Part shown: one piece after another, positions 33,792-42,812 of the stretch
Position numbering within the stretch: the first letter of the stretch is position 1
Layout: each line of letters starts with the position of its first letter
NCBI GenBank assembly: GCA_013002225.1
Contig: JABDKL010000026.1
Span: 1-47,227 of the forward strand
Direction of reading: 5' to 3'
DNA length: 47,227 nucleotides
Source: Winogradskyella sp.
GTDB lineage: Bacteria; Bacteroidota; Bacteroidia; Flavobacteriales; Flavobacteriaceae
Made by a program: the position numbers and the translations under genes
The notes under the pieces: model-generated
What the model was told of the DNA's origin: nothing
The model's input: the letters and a program-made list of their open reading frames with translations, nothing else
Databases searched by the model: none

Positions 33792-36260
33792 ATGAAGAAA
33801 TTTTTAGCATTAGCCGTTTGTGCCATTTTAATGTGGTCTTGTGCAACAATTAATAAGCAAGCGAAATCTAATAAAGCAAACACGTCTCAAGTAAAGCCTA
33901 ACCCACCCAAGAAAAAACAAGGTAAAATAAAGGATTATGACAAGGTTGTTACTAAGGATGCTAAAACGGATAAAGGTTTATTCGATGTGCATTTGGTCGA
34001 TGATAAATATTACTTTGAAATACCGATCGATCATCTAGAAAAAGATATGCTTTTGGTAAGCCGTTTAGCTAAGTTACCGGCAAATTTAGGTGGTGGCTAT
34101 GTAAATGCAGGCACAAAGACTAATACTAGAATGATTCATTGGGAGCGTTTTAAGAATAAAATATTAATTAAAGAGAAATCCTCGAGTGCCTTTGCAGCAG
34201 ACAGTCTTCCTATTCATGTCTCTGTGAGAGCAAATAATTATGAACCCACATTATTTGCTTTTGACATAGAAGCGTTTTCTAAAGACTCATCTGCCGTAGT
34301 TATTGATGTAACTCCATTTTATAATACAGATGTAAAATCAATAAGCGGGCTGGGTTCTAGATTAAGAACGACCTATAAAGTTCGAAATTTAGATAAGTCG
34401 AGAAGTTTCATTAATTCTATGAAAAGCTTTCCGGAAAACATAGAAGTAATTCAGGATTTCACTTACAACGCAACCAACCCTCCTGTAAACACTGGCGATG
34501 AGACTATAAGTATACAAATGAATCAATCCATGATTCTGTTACCTGATACACCAATGCAACCAAGATTGTTTGACGAGCGTGTAGGTTGGTTTACGTTAAG
34601 CCAGTACGATTATGGAAGTAACGAACTTAAGGCAGATAGAAAAACCTATTTAAGGCGTTGGAAGTTAATACCAAAAGACATTGAAGCCTACAAACGTGGT
34701 GAACTTGTTGAACCCGTAAAGCCCATAGTATATTATTTAGATCCAGCAACACCAGAAAAGTTTAGATCCTATATGAAAGACGGCATAGAGTTGTGGCAAA
34801 AGGCTTTTGAAGCTGCAGGATTTAAAAACGCCATAATTGCTAAAGATCCACCGACAATAGAGGAGGATCCGGATTTTAGCCCTGAGGACATTAGATATTC
34901 AGTGGTACGTTACGTAGCGAGCACTACGAGAAATGCAACAGGACCAAGTGTCTCGGATCCAAGAAGTGGCGAAATTATTGAAAGTGATATTATCTGGTAT
35001 CACAATCATTTACGATCTTATAGAAATCGTTACATGTTAGAAACTGGTGCTGCAAACCCGTCTGCCAGAACTTTGAATACGCCAGATGAGGAAATAGGCG
35101 AAATGATGAAAATGGTAATTGCCCATGAGGTGGGCCATACTTTAGGGTTGCCACACAATATGAGTGCAAGTTATGCTTATGATGTTGAAGATTATAGAGA
35201 TGGGGATTTTACCCAAAATAATGGAATAGCTTCAACAATAATGGACTATGCCAGATATAATTATATAGCACAACCAGGTGATGAAAATATTCGATTTATA
35301 AGGCAACTGGGACCTTACGATGATTATGCCATCAATTATGGCTATAGATATATCCCAGATGTAAATTCTCCGGAAGAAGAAAAAGAAATCTTGAACGCAT
35401 GGATTATGGAAAAAGCTGGTGATCCAAAGTATAAATTTGGGAAACAAAGTAGTCGTTTCGATCCTACAGCCCAGACAGAAGATATAGGCAACAATAGTAT
35501 AAAAGCTAGTTCATATGGTCTTAAAAATTTGGAGATAGTTGCTAAAAACCTACCAAACTGGACCAGTGATGAAACAGATAATTATGATGATTTATCAGAG
35601 TTATATGGCGAATTACTGGGAGTTTGGAGTCGCTATGTAGGTCATGTCGTAACACATATAGGTGGTGTAATAGAGGACACTAAAAACCCCTCACAGGATG
35701 GTGCAATATATAATCCTGTAGATCCATCGTATCAAAAAGCAGCAATGCAATGGTTACATAACAATGCATTTAATACTCCAACTTGGTTAATAGACGATCA
35801 AATTCTTAAGAATATTTATCCGGCAGGTTATACCGAACGTATAAGGAATTTACAAAGTCGCCATCTAAATAATCTTTTAGATTTTGAGCGCCTTGGCAGA
35901 CTTATTGATCATCATACTATAAATAATAATAATTACACTGCATTAGAGATGTTAAAAGATTTACGACTTGGGTTATGGAAAGAAGTAAATTCTAAATCTA
36001 ATGTTACGGTTTACCGACGTAATCTTCAACGGGTTTATTTGGACCGAATGATCTATTTAATGACTGAGGATTTAGACCCAAGGCGTAGCAGACAATATTT
36101 TAATGTTAACCAATCCGATATTAGAGCCTTAGTTAGAGGGGAATTAAATGCCCTACAACGCAATTTAGAATCAGCTTTAAGACAGACGCTTAATACAGAA
36201 ACAAAATACCACTACAGGGATATTATCGAACAAATTAATAACACGTTAGACCCAAAATAA
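33792..36260 (+). CDS. Zinc-dependent metalloprotease lipoprotein
   Basis: 822 residues from the ATG at 33792 (MKKFLALAVCAILMWSC). The frame is open further upstream, but that stretch has no signal and overlaps the divergent promoter. A lipoprotein signal ends at C17, so the protein is probably attached to a membrane from outside the cytoplasm. DUF5118/DUF5117-like regions precede the catalytic domain. That domain has the extended zinc motif HEVGHTLGLPH with ligands H445, H449 and H455, base E446, and a downstream STIMDYARYNY Met-turn, as in metzincins. The substrate is unknown. The DUF4251 gene follows two bases after the stop. Confidence 0.9.
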   Translation: MKKFLALAVCAILMWSCATINKQAKSNKANTSQVKPNPPKKKQGKIKDYDKVVTKDAKTDKGLFDVHLVDDKYYFEIPIDHLEKDMLLVSRLAKLPANLGGGYVNAGTKTNTRMIHWERFKNKILIKEKSSSAFAADSLPIHVSVRANNYEPTLFAFDIEAFSKDSSAVVIDVTPFYNTDVKSISGLGSRLRTTYKVRNLDKSRSFINSMKSFPENIEVIQDFTYNATNPPVNTGDETISIQMNQSMILLPDTPMQPRLFDERVGWFTLSQYDYGSNELKADRKTYLRRWKLIPKDIEAYKRGELVEPVKPIVYYLDPATPEKFRSYMKDGIELWQKAFEAAGFKNAIIAKDPPTIEEDPDFSPEDIRYSVVRYVASTTRNATGPSVSDPRSGEIIESDIIWYHNHLRSYRNRYMLETGAANPSARTLNTPDEEIGEMMKMVIAHEVGHTLGLPHNMSASYAYDVEDYRDGDFTQNNGIASTIMDYARYNYIAQPGDENIRFIRQLGPYDDYAINYGYRYIPDVNSPEEEKEILNAWIMEKAGDPKYKFGKQSSRFDPTAQTEDIGNNSIKASSYGLKNLEIVAKNLPNWTSDETDNYDDLSELYGELLGVWSRYVGHVVTHIGGVIEDTKNPSQDGAIYNPVDPSYQKAAMQWLHNNAFNTPTWLIDDQILKNIYPAGYTERIRNLQSRHLNNLLDFERLGRLIDHHTINNNNYTALEMLKDLRLGLWKEVNSKSNVTVYRRNLQRVYLDRMIYLMTEDLDPRRSRQYFNVNQSDIRALVRGELNALQRNLESALRQTLNTETKYHYRDIIEQINNTLDPK

Positions 36261-36262
36261 CA

Positions 36263-36715
36263 ATGAAAAAAGTCATTTTATTATTCTGTTTGTGTACATC
36301 TATATGTAGTTTCGGACAAGAGAAGCAAACCCAGAAAGAGCGGTTTAAGTCAACATATGAGGCTATGAAAGAATTAGTGGAATCGCAGCGTTATGCTTAT
36401 GTGGGCCACTATGTATATAGTAATAAAAACAGGGAGAAACTTAAGGCAGGTAATAATACCATCCAGATTTCTGGTAGTAAAGCACATGGGCAATTAAGAC
36501 ACTTATCAGTTTATAATGAAGACTCCTGGCGACTAAATGCAAAATTTAGCAATTACCAAGTTGACTATATTGACGAGGAACAAATAATTTCAATTCAGTT
36601 CAATATTGAAGACCTGAATATATATTTTGATATAAAACCAAATGGTAACGTGTTTTTAACTGCAAAAAAGAACGGAAAATTCATTACGCAATTAGGAAAA
36701 ATAAAAAATATCTAA
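36263..36715 (+). CDS. DUF4251 exported protein
   Basis: The 150 residues start with a signal peptide (MKKVILLFCLCTSICSFGQ). A domain follows with YAYVGHYVYSNKNREKLKAGNNTIQI, then YQVDYIDEEQIISIQFNIED and FLTAKKNGKFITQLGKI. This fits the DUF4251 family of Bacteroidota periplasmic proteins of unknown role. It lies two bases downstream of the metalloprotease lipoprotein gene, so the two are co-transcribed and may act together outside the cytoplasm. Confidence 0.8.
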   Translation: MKKVILLFCLCTSICSFGQEKQTQKERFKSTYEAMKELVESQRYAYVGHYVYSNKNREKLKAGNNTIQISGSKAHGQLRHLSVYNEDSWRLNAKFSNYQVDYIDEEQIISIQFNIEDLNIYFDIKPNGNVFLTAKKNGKFITQLGKIKNI

Positions 36716-36723
36716 ATAAATCG

Positions 36724-36731
36724 TATCTTTG
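36724..36731 (+). promoter_or_regulatory. Bacteroidota -7 promoter element, long leader
   Basis: TATCTTTG is a full TAnnTTTG match. It predicts transcription from about 36738, giving a 144-base leader before the cold-shock-domain ATG. Confidence 0.5.
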
Positions 36732-36881
36732 TATCTCGTTTATAGAAGATATACCACACTAGTAAAGCTAATTCTAAGCTATCTTTTCAGGGTTTTGTTT
36801 ACATTTTAAGTAAAGAGATTTAAACTAAATGCATCAAAAATATTTTCATAAGCTAGCAAAATTTAATATTTAAAACAACGA

Positions 36882-37337
36882 ATGGGTAAATCACAACAGA
36901 CTTTTAGTAAAAGTGAAAAAGAAAAAAAACGATTAAAAAAAAGAGAGGATAAGCGTAAGAAGATGGAAGCGCGCAAACTCGATAAAGAAGAAAATGGTTC
37001 TACAGGAATCCCTATGGCCTATGTAGACCATAATGGAAATCTTACAGATACTCCGCCAGATCCTTCAATGAAGATTAAGGTAAAAGCAAAGAACATTGTT
37101 CTTGGTGTACCACAGAAGGAGGATAGTGATGAAGAATTTGACCCATTAAGAAAAGGAAAAGTGTCATTTTATGATAGCTCTAAAGGATTTGGTTTTATAA
37201 TTGATACAGAAACTAACGAGAAGCATTTTACACACGTTAGTGGAATCATTGATGAAATTACCGAAAACGATAAGGTTACTTTTGAATTAGAAAAAGGACA
37301 ACGTGGTATGAATGCTGTAAAAGTGAAAAAAGCATAG
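36882..37337 (+). CDS. Cold-shock-domain protein with basic N-terminal region
   Basis: The 151 residues have two parts. Residues 1-40 are highly basic and helical (EKEKKRLKKREDKRKKMEAR), a likely RNA-binding or ribosome-binding tail. Residues 90-150 are a cold-shock OB fold with KGKVSFYDSSKGFGFI (RNP1-like) and KHFTHVSGI (RNP2-like). A linker with DHNGNLTDTPPDPSMK lies between. Cold-shock proteins bind single-stranded RNA and act as RNA chaperones. The family is typically 65-70 residues, so this is an extended form common in Bacteroidota. A long leader precedes it and a strong terminator follows 19 bases after the stop. Confidence 0.9.
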   Translation: MGKSQQTFSKSEKEKKRLKKREDKRKKMEARKLDKEENGSTGIPMAYVDHNGNLTDTPPDPSMKIKVKAKNIVLGVPQKEDSDEEFDPLRKGKVSFYDSSKGFGFIIDTETNEKHFTHVSGIIDEITENDKVTFELEKGQRGMNAVKVKKA

Positions 37338-37356
37338 TACATAAGATTATTAATTG

Positions 37357-37392
37357 AAAAGCCATTATAGTTTACTATAGTGGCTTTTTTTT
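37357..37392 (+). terminator. Rho-independent terminator
   Basis: A 14-base-pair stem (AAAAGCCATTATAG with CTATAGTGGCTTTT, one G-U) around loop TTTA is followed by eight T. It ends the cold-shock-domain transcript. Confidence 0.9.
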
Positions 37393-37497
37393 GTGCGTTA
37401 CACCCATACAAATAAAATATTTTAAATAGTTTTTTAAAGTTTTTTAAAACCTACTGCATTAAAATATCGTAAGTAGAGAAACAATTAATTTAAAATA

Positions 37498-38076
37498 ATG
37501 AAAACAAAACAGATTTTATCAACGTTAACATTAGCTGTAGCTCTAATTTTTGGAACAACAGTAATGGCACAAGACATGAAAATGCAAAAAGAAACAAAAA
37601 TGGTAGGTGGTGCAGAAATGTATCCATCTAAAGATATAGTATCTAATGCCGTAAACTCAAAAGATCACACAACATTAGTTGCTGCAGTAAAAGCTGCAGA
37701 CCTAGTTGAAACACTTCAAAGTGAAGGACCTTTTACAGTATTTGCTCCAACAAATGCAGCATTCGATAAGTTACCTGATGGTACTGTGTCGACCTTGCTT
37801 ATGACAGAAAATAAAGCAAAACTACAATCGGTATTAACGTATCATGTGATTGCAGGTAAGTTTAACGCAAAAGAAATCATGAAAGCCATAGAAAAGGGTG
37901 GAGGTAAAGCCACTTTTAAAACTGTTAATGGTGCATCACTATCTGCAATGATGGATGGTGATAATTTAATCTTAAAAGATATGGCAGGTAATACATCAAT
38001 GGTTATAATCGCCGATGTAAACCAATCTAATGGTGTTATACACGTCATTGATACCGTAGTATTACCAGGTATGTAA
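37498..38076 (+). CDS. Exported fasciclin-domain protein
   Basis: The 192 residues have a signal peptide (MKTKQILSTLTLAVALIFGTTVMAQ) and one FAS1 domain. H1-like TVFAPTNAAFDKLP lies near 80-93, LQSVLTYHVIAGKF near 102-115, and it ends SNGVIHVIDTVVLPG. FAS1 domains mediate adhesion or binding at the cell surface. It is a single gene with a terminator 66 bases after the stop. A second FAS1 protein, with a lipoprotein signal, is encoded at 38808-39413. Confidence 0.92.
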   Translation: MKTKQILSTLTLAVALIFGTTVMAQDMKMQKETKMVGGAEMYPSKDIVSNAVNSKDHTTLVAAVKAADLVETLQSEGPFTVFAPTNAAFDKLPDGTVSTLLMTENKAKLQSVLTYHVIAGKFNAKEIMKAIEKGGGKATFKTVNGASLSAMMDGDNLILKDMAGNTSMVIIADVNQSNGVIHVIDTVVLPGM

Positions 38077-38141
38077 ACTTTAGTTTAGTTAGGTTGGAAT
38101 TGGTAAAATAATCGTCTCTTGATTTTATAACTAATTCCGTG

Positions 38142-38172
38142 AAAGCACAAGGTAGATCCTTGTGCTTTTTTT
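38142..38172 (+). terminator. Rho-independent terminator
   Basis: A perfect 11-base-pair stem (AAAGCACAAGG with CCTTGTGCTTT) around loop TAGAT is followed by T to 38172. It ends the first fasciclin gene. Any start codon of the next gene before 38172 would lie within it. Confidence 0.88.
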
Positions 38173-38200
38173 ATCTTTCAACTTTAATAGTCCAAATTTC

Positions 38201-38680
38201 ATGAATCCAGAAATCACTTATGTTCCAGAATTTAAAATAGTTGGCATGTCCTCTAAAATGAAACATGGGGAAATGCATAAAATAATTGACTTGTGGAAGC
38301 GGTTTAGACCATCTCAACACGAAATTACCAATAATGTTTCTTATCACGTTTTAGCGCTTCAGGTTTTCCCAAAAAACTATAAAACGAACATAAATAAAGA
38401 TTTTGAAATCTGGGCAGGCGTGCAGGTTGAAGATTACAATGAAGTGCCAGAGATCATGAATAATATAACCATACCCAGTGGACTCTATGCTGTATTTCTG
38501 CATAAAGGCATGGACGCTTCTAATACCTATCAGAAAATTATGAGCGAATGGTTGCCTAATTCAGATTACAGCCTTGATGATAGACCACATTTTCAAATGA
38601 TGGGTAAAAACTATAAAAATGGTAGTCCAGATTCTGAAGAAGATTTTTACATACCTATTAAACCGAACCATAAAAATTAA
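38201..38680 (+). CDS. GyrI-like/AraC effector-binding domain protein
   Basis: 159 residues from the ATG at 38201 (MNPEITYVPEFKIVGMSSKM). The frame extends upstream into a terminator and is rejected there. The stand-alone effector-binding fold shows as VLALQVFPKNY, EIWAGVQVED, IPSGLYAVFLHKG, IMSEWLPNSDYSLDDRPHFQMMG and EDFYIPIKP. Such domains bind small hydrophobic or cationic ligands; there is no DNA-binding part here, so it is not a transcription factor by itself. The ligand is unknown. Confidence 0.87.
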   Translation: MNPEITYVPEFKIVGMSSKMKHGEMHKIIDLWKRFRPSQHEITNNVSYHVLALQVFPKNYKTNINKDFEIWAGVQVEDYNEVPEIMNNITIPSGLYAVFLHKGMDASNTYQKIMSEWLPNSDYSLDDRPHFQMMGKNYKNGSPDSEEDFYIPIKPNHKN

Positions 38681-38807
38681 TTCTCTGTAGATATCGACTT
38701 GAGCAATGGGCTGTTAAACAATGTTAATTCTGGTTAAGCTTTCTTAATTAAATTGAATTTAATATGATCATTTACTATTTTTAAAAGAATTAACTAAAAC
38801 TAACACC

Positions 38808-39413
38808 ATGTTTAATAAAATCACACTCATCTTCTTCTGTACCGTTCTTTTAACAACTTGTAAAGATAATTCAAAAGAAATAGATAGAACACCCGTTGCA
38901 GAGGAAGAATTAGAAGACTTAAATGCTGATGCGACATTTAATGATGTTATGTCTACATTTGATATGCTAGAGCAAGATCCAGACTATAATAGCTTACTAA
39001 AGTTAGCTAACCAGGCACAAATGATGGACGATTTTCAGAACTTATCGGATGTTACATTCTTCGCACCAACAAATACAGCAATTGAGCGCTTACCAGAAGA
39101 TGATTACAATAGTTTAAGGCTGCCGTCGAATTTGGATGATCTAAGGCTGACCTTAAAATATCATATTGTTAAGGGTGAAAGAGATGCAGCAAGATTAATT
39201 TCTATGATAGAAAATAACGATGGAAATCCATATCGATTAGAAACTATCACAGGACGTTTTATTTCTTTAAGTTTGGAAGATAATACAATTGTTATTACCG
39301 ACGAACAAGGTACTACTGCGAAGGTGTCCTCTCCAGATATTGAAACATCAAATGGTGTTATTCATGGGGTTGACCGTATTTTGAGGCCAACCATAAGAGA
39401 AGTTATTAATTAA
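38808..39413 (+). CDS. Fasciclin-domain lipoprotein
   Basis: The 201 residues have a lipoprotein signal ending in LLTTC (Cys at about 18) and an acidic linker (EEELEDLNADATFNDVMS). One FAS1 domain follows: VTFFAPTNTAIERLPEDDY, LRLTLKYHIVKGERDAARL, SNGVIHGVDRILRPT. It is likely anchored to the inner or outer membrane and exposed outside the cytoplasm. Its TAA overlaps the stop of the convergent topB in a shared TTAA at 39410-39413. Confidence 0.9.
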   Translation: MFNKITLIFFCTVLLTTCKDNSKEIDRTPVAEEELEDLNADATFNDVMSTFDMLEQDPDYNSLLKLANQAQMMDDFQNLSDVTFFAPTNTAIERLPEDDYNSLRLPSNLDDLRLTLKYHIVKGERDAARLISMIENNDGNPYRLETITGRFISLSLEDNTIVITDEQGTTAKVSSPDIETSNGVIHGVDRILRPTIREVIN

Positions 39414-41644
39414 AACGCCTGGCGGAAATCACATCCGGTTTTATAATTACTACAACCATAAGCTGATTTTCCTTTAATCAGCTTTCCTGTTCTACATTTT
39501 GGGCAAATAGCACCAACAGTTAGCGTTTTCTTATTTACTTTTTTTGGCTCGAGCTTTAATTTAAAATTATCGTCAAATCGGAGCAGGCCCTCAATAGACG
39601 TGCCATCTTCATTAAATCCTTTTAAATTTACGGTTGAGCCTTTACGAAGTAAACGGAGATACTGATTCTCAGAAATTTTCTTGTTTTTAAAGGTAAATGG
39701 CAAAGTAAAATCACAGGTCTTGCCGTACAAATTACAACCGAATGCAGATTTTCCTTTTATGAGTTGCCCGGTTTTACACTTAGGGCAAGAGGTATCAACA
39801 ATTTTTTTGTTTTTTGAGGCACCCTTCGATTTAGATTTCTGAGCCTTTTCGGCCTTATTGTTAACAGCAGAGATGCGAGTGGCCACCTTTTCGCTTCTGA
39901 CTTCATAAACTAATGCATCTACCATGCGTTTCATTCCCTTTATAAAGGTATTCGCGCTGATTTCTCCCTTTTCAATATCTTTCAATTGCTTTTCCCATGT
40001 TCCGGTGAGTTCGGCCGATTTTAATAACTCATTCTGTATGGTTTCAATTAACTGAATACCAGTAACCGTTGGTAAAATTTGCTTCTTATTTCGTTTAATG
40101 TACTTCCGCTTAAAAAGCGTTTCTATGATATTCGCACGTGTAGATGGACGTCCAATACCATTTTCTTTCATTAGATCCCGTAACTCATCATCATCAACTT
40201 GCTTACCCGCAGTTTCCATTGCGCGCAAAAGCGATGCCTCTGTGTATTGATTTGGAGCCTTTGTTTGTTTTTCGATAAAAGAGGGTTCATGTGGTCCCTT
40301 TTCGCCTTTAGTAAAAGCAGGTAATAGATTTTCGCCCTTAGACTTTGCGTCTGGAGATTCAAAAAGAACACGCCAACCTTTAGAAATAATTTCTTTGCCT
40401 GTGGTTTTAAACTTAACTTCGGCTGCTTTACCTAAAACAGTAGTATTAGACACTTTACAATCGTCATAAAAAACAGCAATAAATCGTTTTACAATGATAT
40501 TATATACTTTCTGTTCGTTGTGCTGTAGATGTGTTTGTAATCCTGTTGGAATAATAGCATGATGATCCGTTACCTTTTTATCGTTAAATACCCGTGTAGA
40601 TTTCTTAATTGTCTTATTTAGAATAGGATCTATAAAAGCTTTATAATCAACAAGTTTTGATAATATGTTTTTCACCTTAGGATAAACGTCGTTTGGTAAA
40701 AAGGTGGTATCGACTCTTGGGTAGGTAACAACCTTTTTTTCGTAAAGCTTTTGGGCAATTTTAAGCGTCTCGTCTGCCGAGAATCCAAATTTTGTATTGC
40801 AATAAACTTGTAATCCCGTGAGATCAAAAAGTTTTGGGGCATATTCTGTACCCTTCTTTTTTGCTATTGAGATTATTTCAAAATCTTCTGCTTTTACCTT
40901 ATTGGCCAGAACTTCACCTGCTTCCATATTTTGAAACCGGCCTTCCTCATAACTAAAAAGTGTATCGCGATATAAAGTTTGCAACTCCCAATAGGGTTGT
41001 GGCTTAAAATTTTCAATGTCCTTAAATCTCGTTACCAACATGGCGAGGGTAGGGGTTTGCACACGACCTACGGATAATACTTGCTTGTAACCGCCATATT
41101 TAACCGTGTATAATCGGGTGGCATTTATACCCAGCAACCAATCGCCAATAGATCTTGAAAACCCGGCATAATAAAGATTATCATAATCAGAAGATGACTT
41201 TAAGTTGTTAAACCCTTCTTTAATAGCCTCAGTAGTCAAGGAAGAAATCCATAGACGTTTTACCTCACCTTTATATTTAGCTTCATTGATTACCCAGCGC
41301 TGGATCAGTTCTCCTTCCTGGCCTGCATCACCACAATTAATAACAACATCTGCCTTATTAAATAAGCTCTTTACAATATTAAACTGCTTTTTAACACCAG
41401 CGTTATCAGACACCTTTACCTTAAATTTTTCGGGTAGCATTGGCAAATTATTAAGATCCCAACTTTTCCAATAAGATTTATAATCTGCGGGCTCAAATAA
41501 TGTACAAAGATGTCCAAAAGTATACGTTACTGCATAACCATTGCCTTCGTAGTAGCCTTCATGCTTAACATTAGCTCCTAATACAGTAGCAATTTCTCGT
41601 GCAACACTTGGTTTTTCGGCAATACAGACTTTCAATGGCGTCAT
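39410..41644 (-). CDS. topB: DNA topoisomerase III (type IA)
   Basis: Decatenates and relaxes negatively supercoiled DNA by single-strand passage. The 744 residues start with a Toprim domain (KVCIAEKPSVAREIATVLGA, then NCGDAGQEGELIQRW, where DAG stands in place of the usual DxD). The body is of type IA form, with SVGRVQTPTLAMLV near 195 and the active-site tyrosine Y308 in YPRVDT. LMKENGIGRPSTRANIIETL lies near 487-506. Two C-terminal zinc-ribbon-like repeats follow (CPKCKTGQLIKGKSAFGC, CPKCRTGKLIKGKSAYGC). The length fits chromosomal and element-borne TopB of Bacteroidota. No mobile-element genes surround it, so a chromosomal copy is likely. Confidence 0.93.
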   Translation of the reverse strand: MTPLKVCIAEKPSVAREIATVLGANVKHEGYYEGNGYAVTYTFGHLCTLFEPADYKSYWKSWDLNNLPMLPEKFKVKVSDNAGVKKQFNIVKSLFNKADVVINCGDAGQEGELIQRWVINEAKYKGEVKRLWISSLTTEAIKEGFNNLKSSSDYDNLYYAGFSRSIGDWLLGINATRLYTVKYGGYKQVLSVGRVQTPTLAMLVTRFKDIENFKPQPYWELQTLYRDTLFSYEEGRFQNMEAGEVLANKVKAEDFEIISIAKKKGTEYAPKLFDLTGLQVYCNTKFGFSADETLKIAQKLYEKKVVTYPRVDTTFLPNDVYPKVKNILSKLVDYKAFIDPILNKTIKKSTRVFNDKKVTDHHAIIPTGLQTHLQHNEQKVYNIIVKRFIAVFYDDCKVSNTTVLGKAAEVKFKTTGKEIISKGWRVLFESPDAKSKGENLLPAFTKGEKGPHEPSFIEKQTKAPNQYTEASLLRAMETAGKQVDDDELRDLMKENGIGRPSTRANIIETLFKRKYIKRNKKQILPTVTGIQLIETIQNELLKSAELTGTWEKQLKDIEKGEISANTFIKGMKRMVDALVYEVRSEKVATRISAVNNKAEKAQKSKSKGASKNKKIVDTSCPKCKTGQLIKGKSAFGCNLYGKTCDFTLPFTFKNKKISENQYLRLLRKGSTVNLKGFNEDGTSIEGLLRFDDNFKLKLEPKKVNKKTLTVGAICPKCRTGKLIKGKSAYGCSNYKTGCDFRQAF

Positions 41645-41693
41645 TTTAAAGAGGTCGCAAAATAAAGAAAATTAAATGTTCTAAATTAATTTT

Positions 41694-42617
41694 TTAAAGT
41701 TCAATTACCAGTTTCTGACCTATTTTTAGCGTTGAAGTTCTACTAATTTTGTTTGTATTACAGATTGATGCAATAGAGGTATTATTACGTTTTGAAATTC
41801 TAGATAAAGTATCGCCTTGTCTCACGATATATACTTTTCGCTGTTTAATTAAACTAGCCAGTGCCTCTTCTTCTGTTTCGCAAATGGTAAGATTAGATAA
41901 TTTTCTTGAACTGTGATAAACGGGTCTGGTCCATTTTTTAGTCACCCAAATTTCTCGTGCTCGTATCGCGTTTGATTCAGAAAAATCAAACAAATAATCG
42001 GGATGAATATACTCTCCCATATAACTGGCCACTAAGTGTAAATGACTACCTCTGGAGTTTCCTGTATTTCCACCTTTTCCGATATACTGGCCCTTTGCAA
42101 TGGTATCGTTTGCTTTTACCTCAATATGAGACAAATGAGCGTACGTAGTTTCTAAGCCATTGTAATGTCTTACAACTACAGTATTACCATGGCCACTGCT
42201 ATATCTGGCAAAACGCACAATACCATCGAGTATGGCAACGACACTATCACCTGTTATTAAGTCAATATCAATACCTTTATGAGGTCTGCCACGACGCCAG
42301 CCATATCGCGAAGTAATGACCTTTTTGCGTGGAATAGGTGAGGCGTAGTTACTATCACTAAAGTTCAATTTTAGAGGAAACTCTACATTAACCGATTTAT
42401 AAGGATTATACACTGTTGTATCCCAAAATTCATCTTTAATATTAGTATTGATTGTCGGTTTATTTACAATTGGAATTTCGATTTCCTTCGTATTAGAGAC
42501 TTTATCTAATACGGAAGCTGGAAGCTTTATTTTAATCGAATTGGTAATAATATCTTCTTGCGCATTAAGCATCGAGGCAAAGAAGCATAAAGAAATGCTT
42601 AAAAAAAGGTGTTTCAT
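41694..42617 (-). CDS. M23 peptidase with C-terminal LysM domain
   Basis: The 307 residues begin with a signal peptide (MKHLFLSISLCFFASMLNAQ). The zinc-peptidase core has RYGWRRGRPHKGIDIDL (first His and Asp ligands), GNTVVVRHYNGLETTYAHLS and SRGSHLHLVASYM (HxH ligand). The final 45 residues are a LysM motif (YIVRQGDTLSRISKRNN to KIGQKLVIEL) that binds peptidoglycan. It probably cuts peptide cross-links in the periplasm during wall growth, or acts as an amidase activator like NlpD/EnvC; the full ligand set argues for an active enzyme. Confidence 0.93.
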   Translation of the reverse strand: MKHLFLSISLCFFASMLNAQEDIITNSIKIKLPASVLDKVSNTKEIEIPIVNKPTINTNIKDEFWDTTVYNPYKSVNVEFPLKLNFSDSNYASPIPRKKVITSRYGWRRGRPHKGIDIDLITGDSVVAILDGIVRFARYSSGHGNTVVVRHYNGLETTYAHLSHIEVKANDTIAKGQYIGKGGNTGNSRGSHLHLVASYMGEYIHPDYLFDFSESNAIRAREIWVTKKWTRPVYHSSRKLSNLTICETEEEALASLIKQRKVYIVRQGDTLSRISKRNNTSIASICNTNKISRTSTLKIGQKLVIEL

Positions 42618-42812
42618 TTAAAAGAATCTGATTGTTTTTTGATTTTTGAAACGTAAAACTACAGATTTTATTATTTCGATTTTTAACAGGGAATGTTAAG
42701 TTATTTACAATTTTTATCAAGTTGATTTTATTTGAATCAAGTTTTTTATGGTATAAGCAAAATCATTGTAGTTAATAAACTTAACTTGCAGAAAAGAAAT
42801 CAAAATATAATT

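Noticed and set aside
38162-38200. Upstream start for the GyrI-like gene
   Set aside because: It lies in the 3' arm of a terminator hairpin; MNPEITYVPEF at 38201 is the natural start.
39410-41644. topB as a marker of an integrated conjugative element
   Set aside because: No tra, mob or integrase genes flank it within the window.
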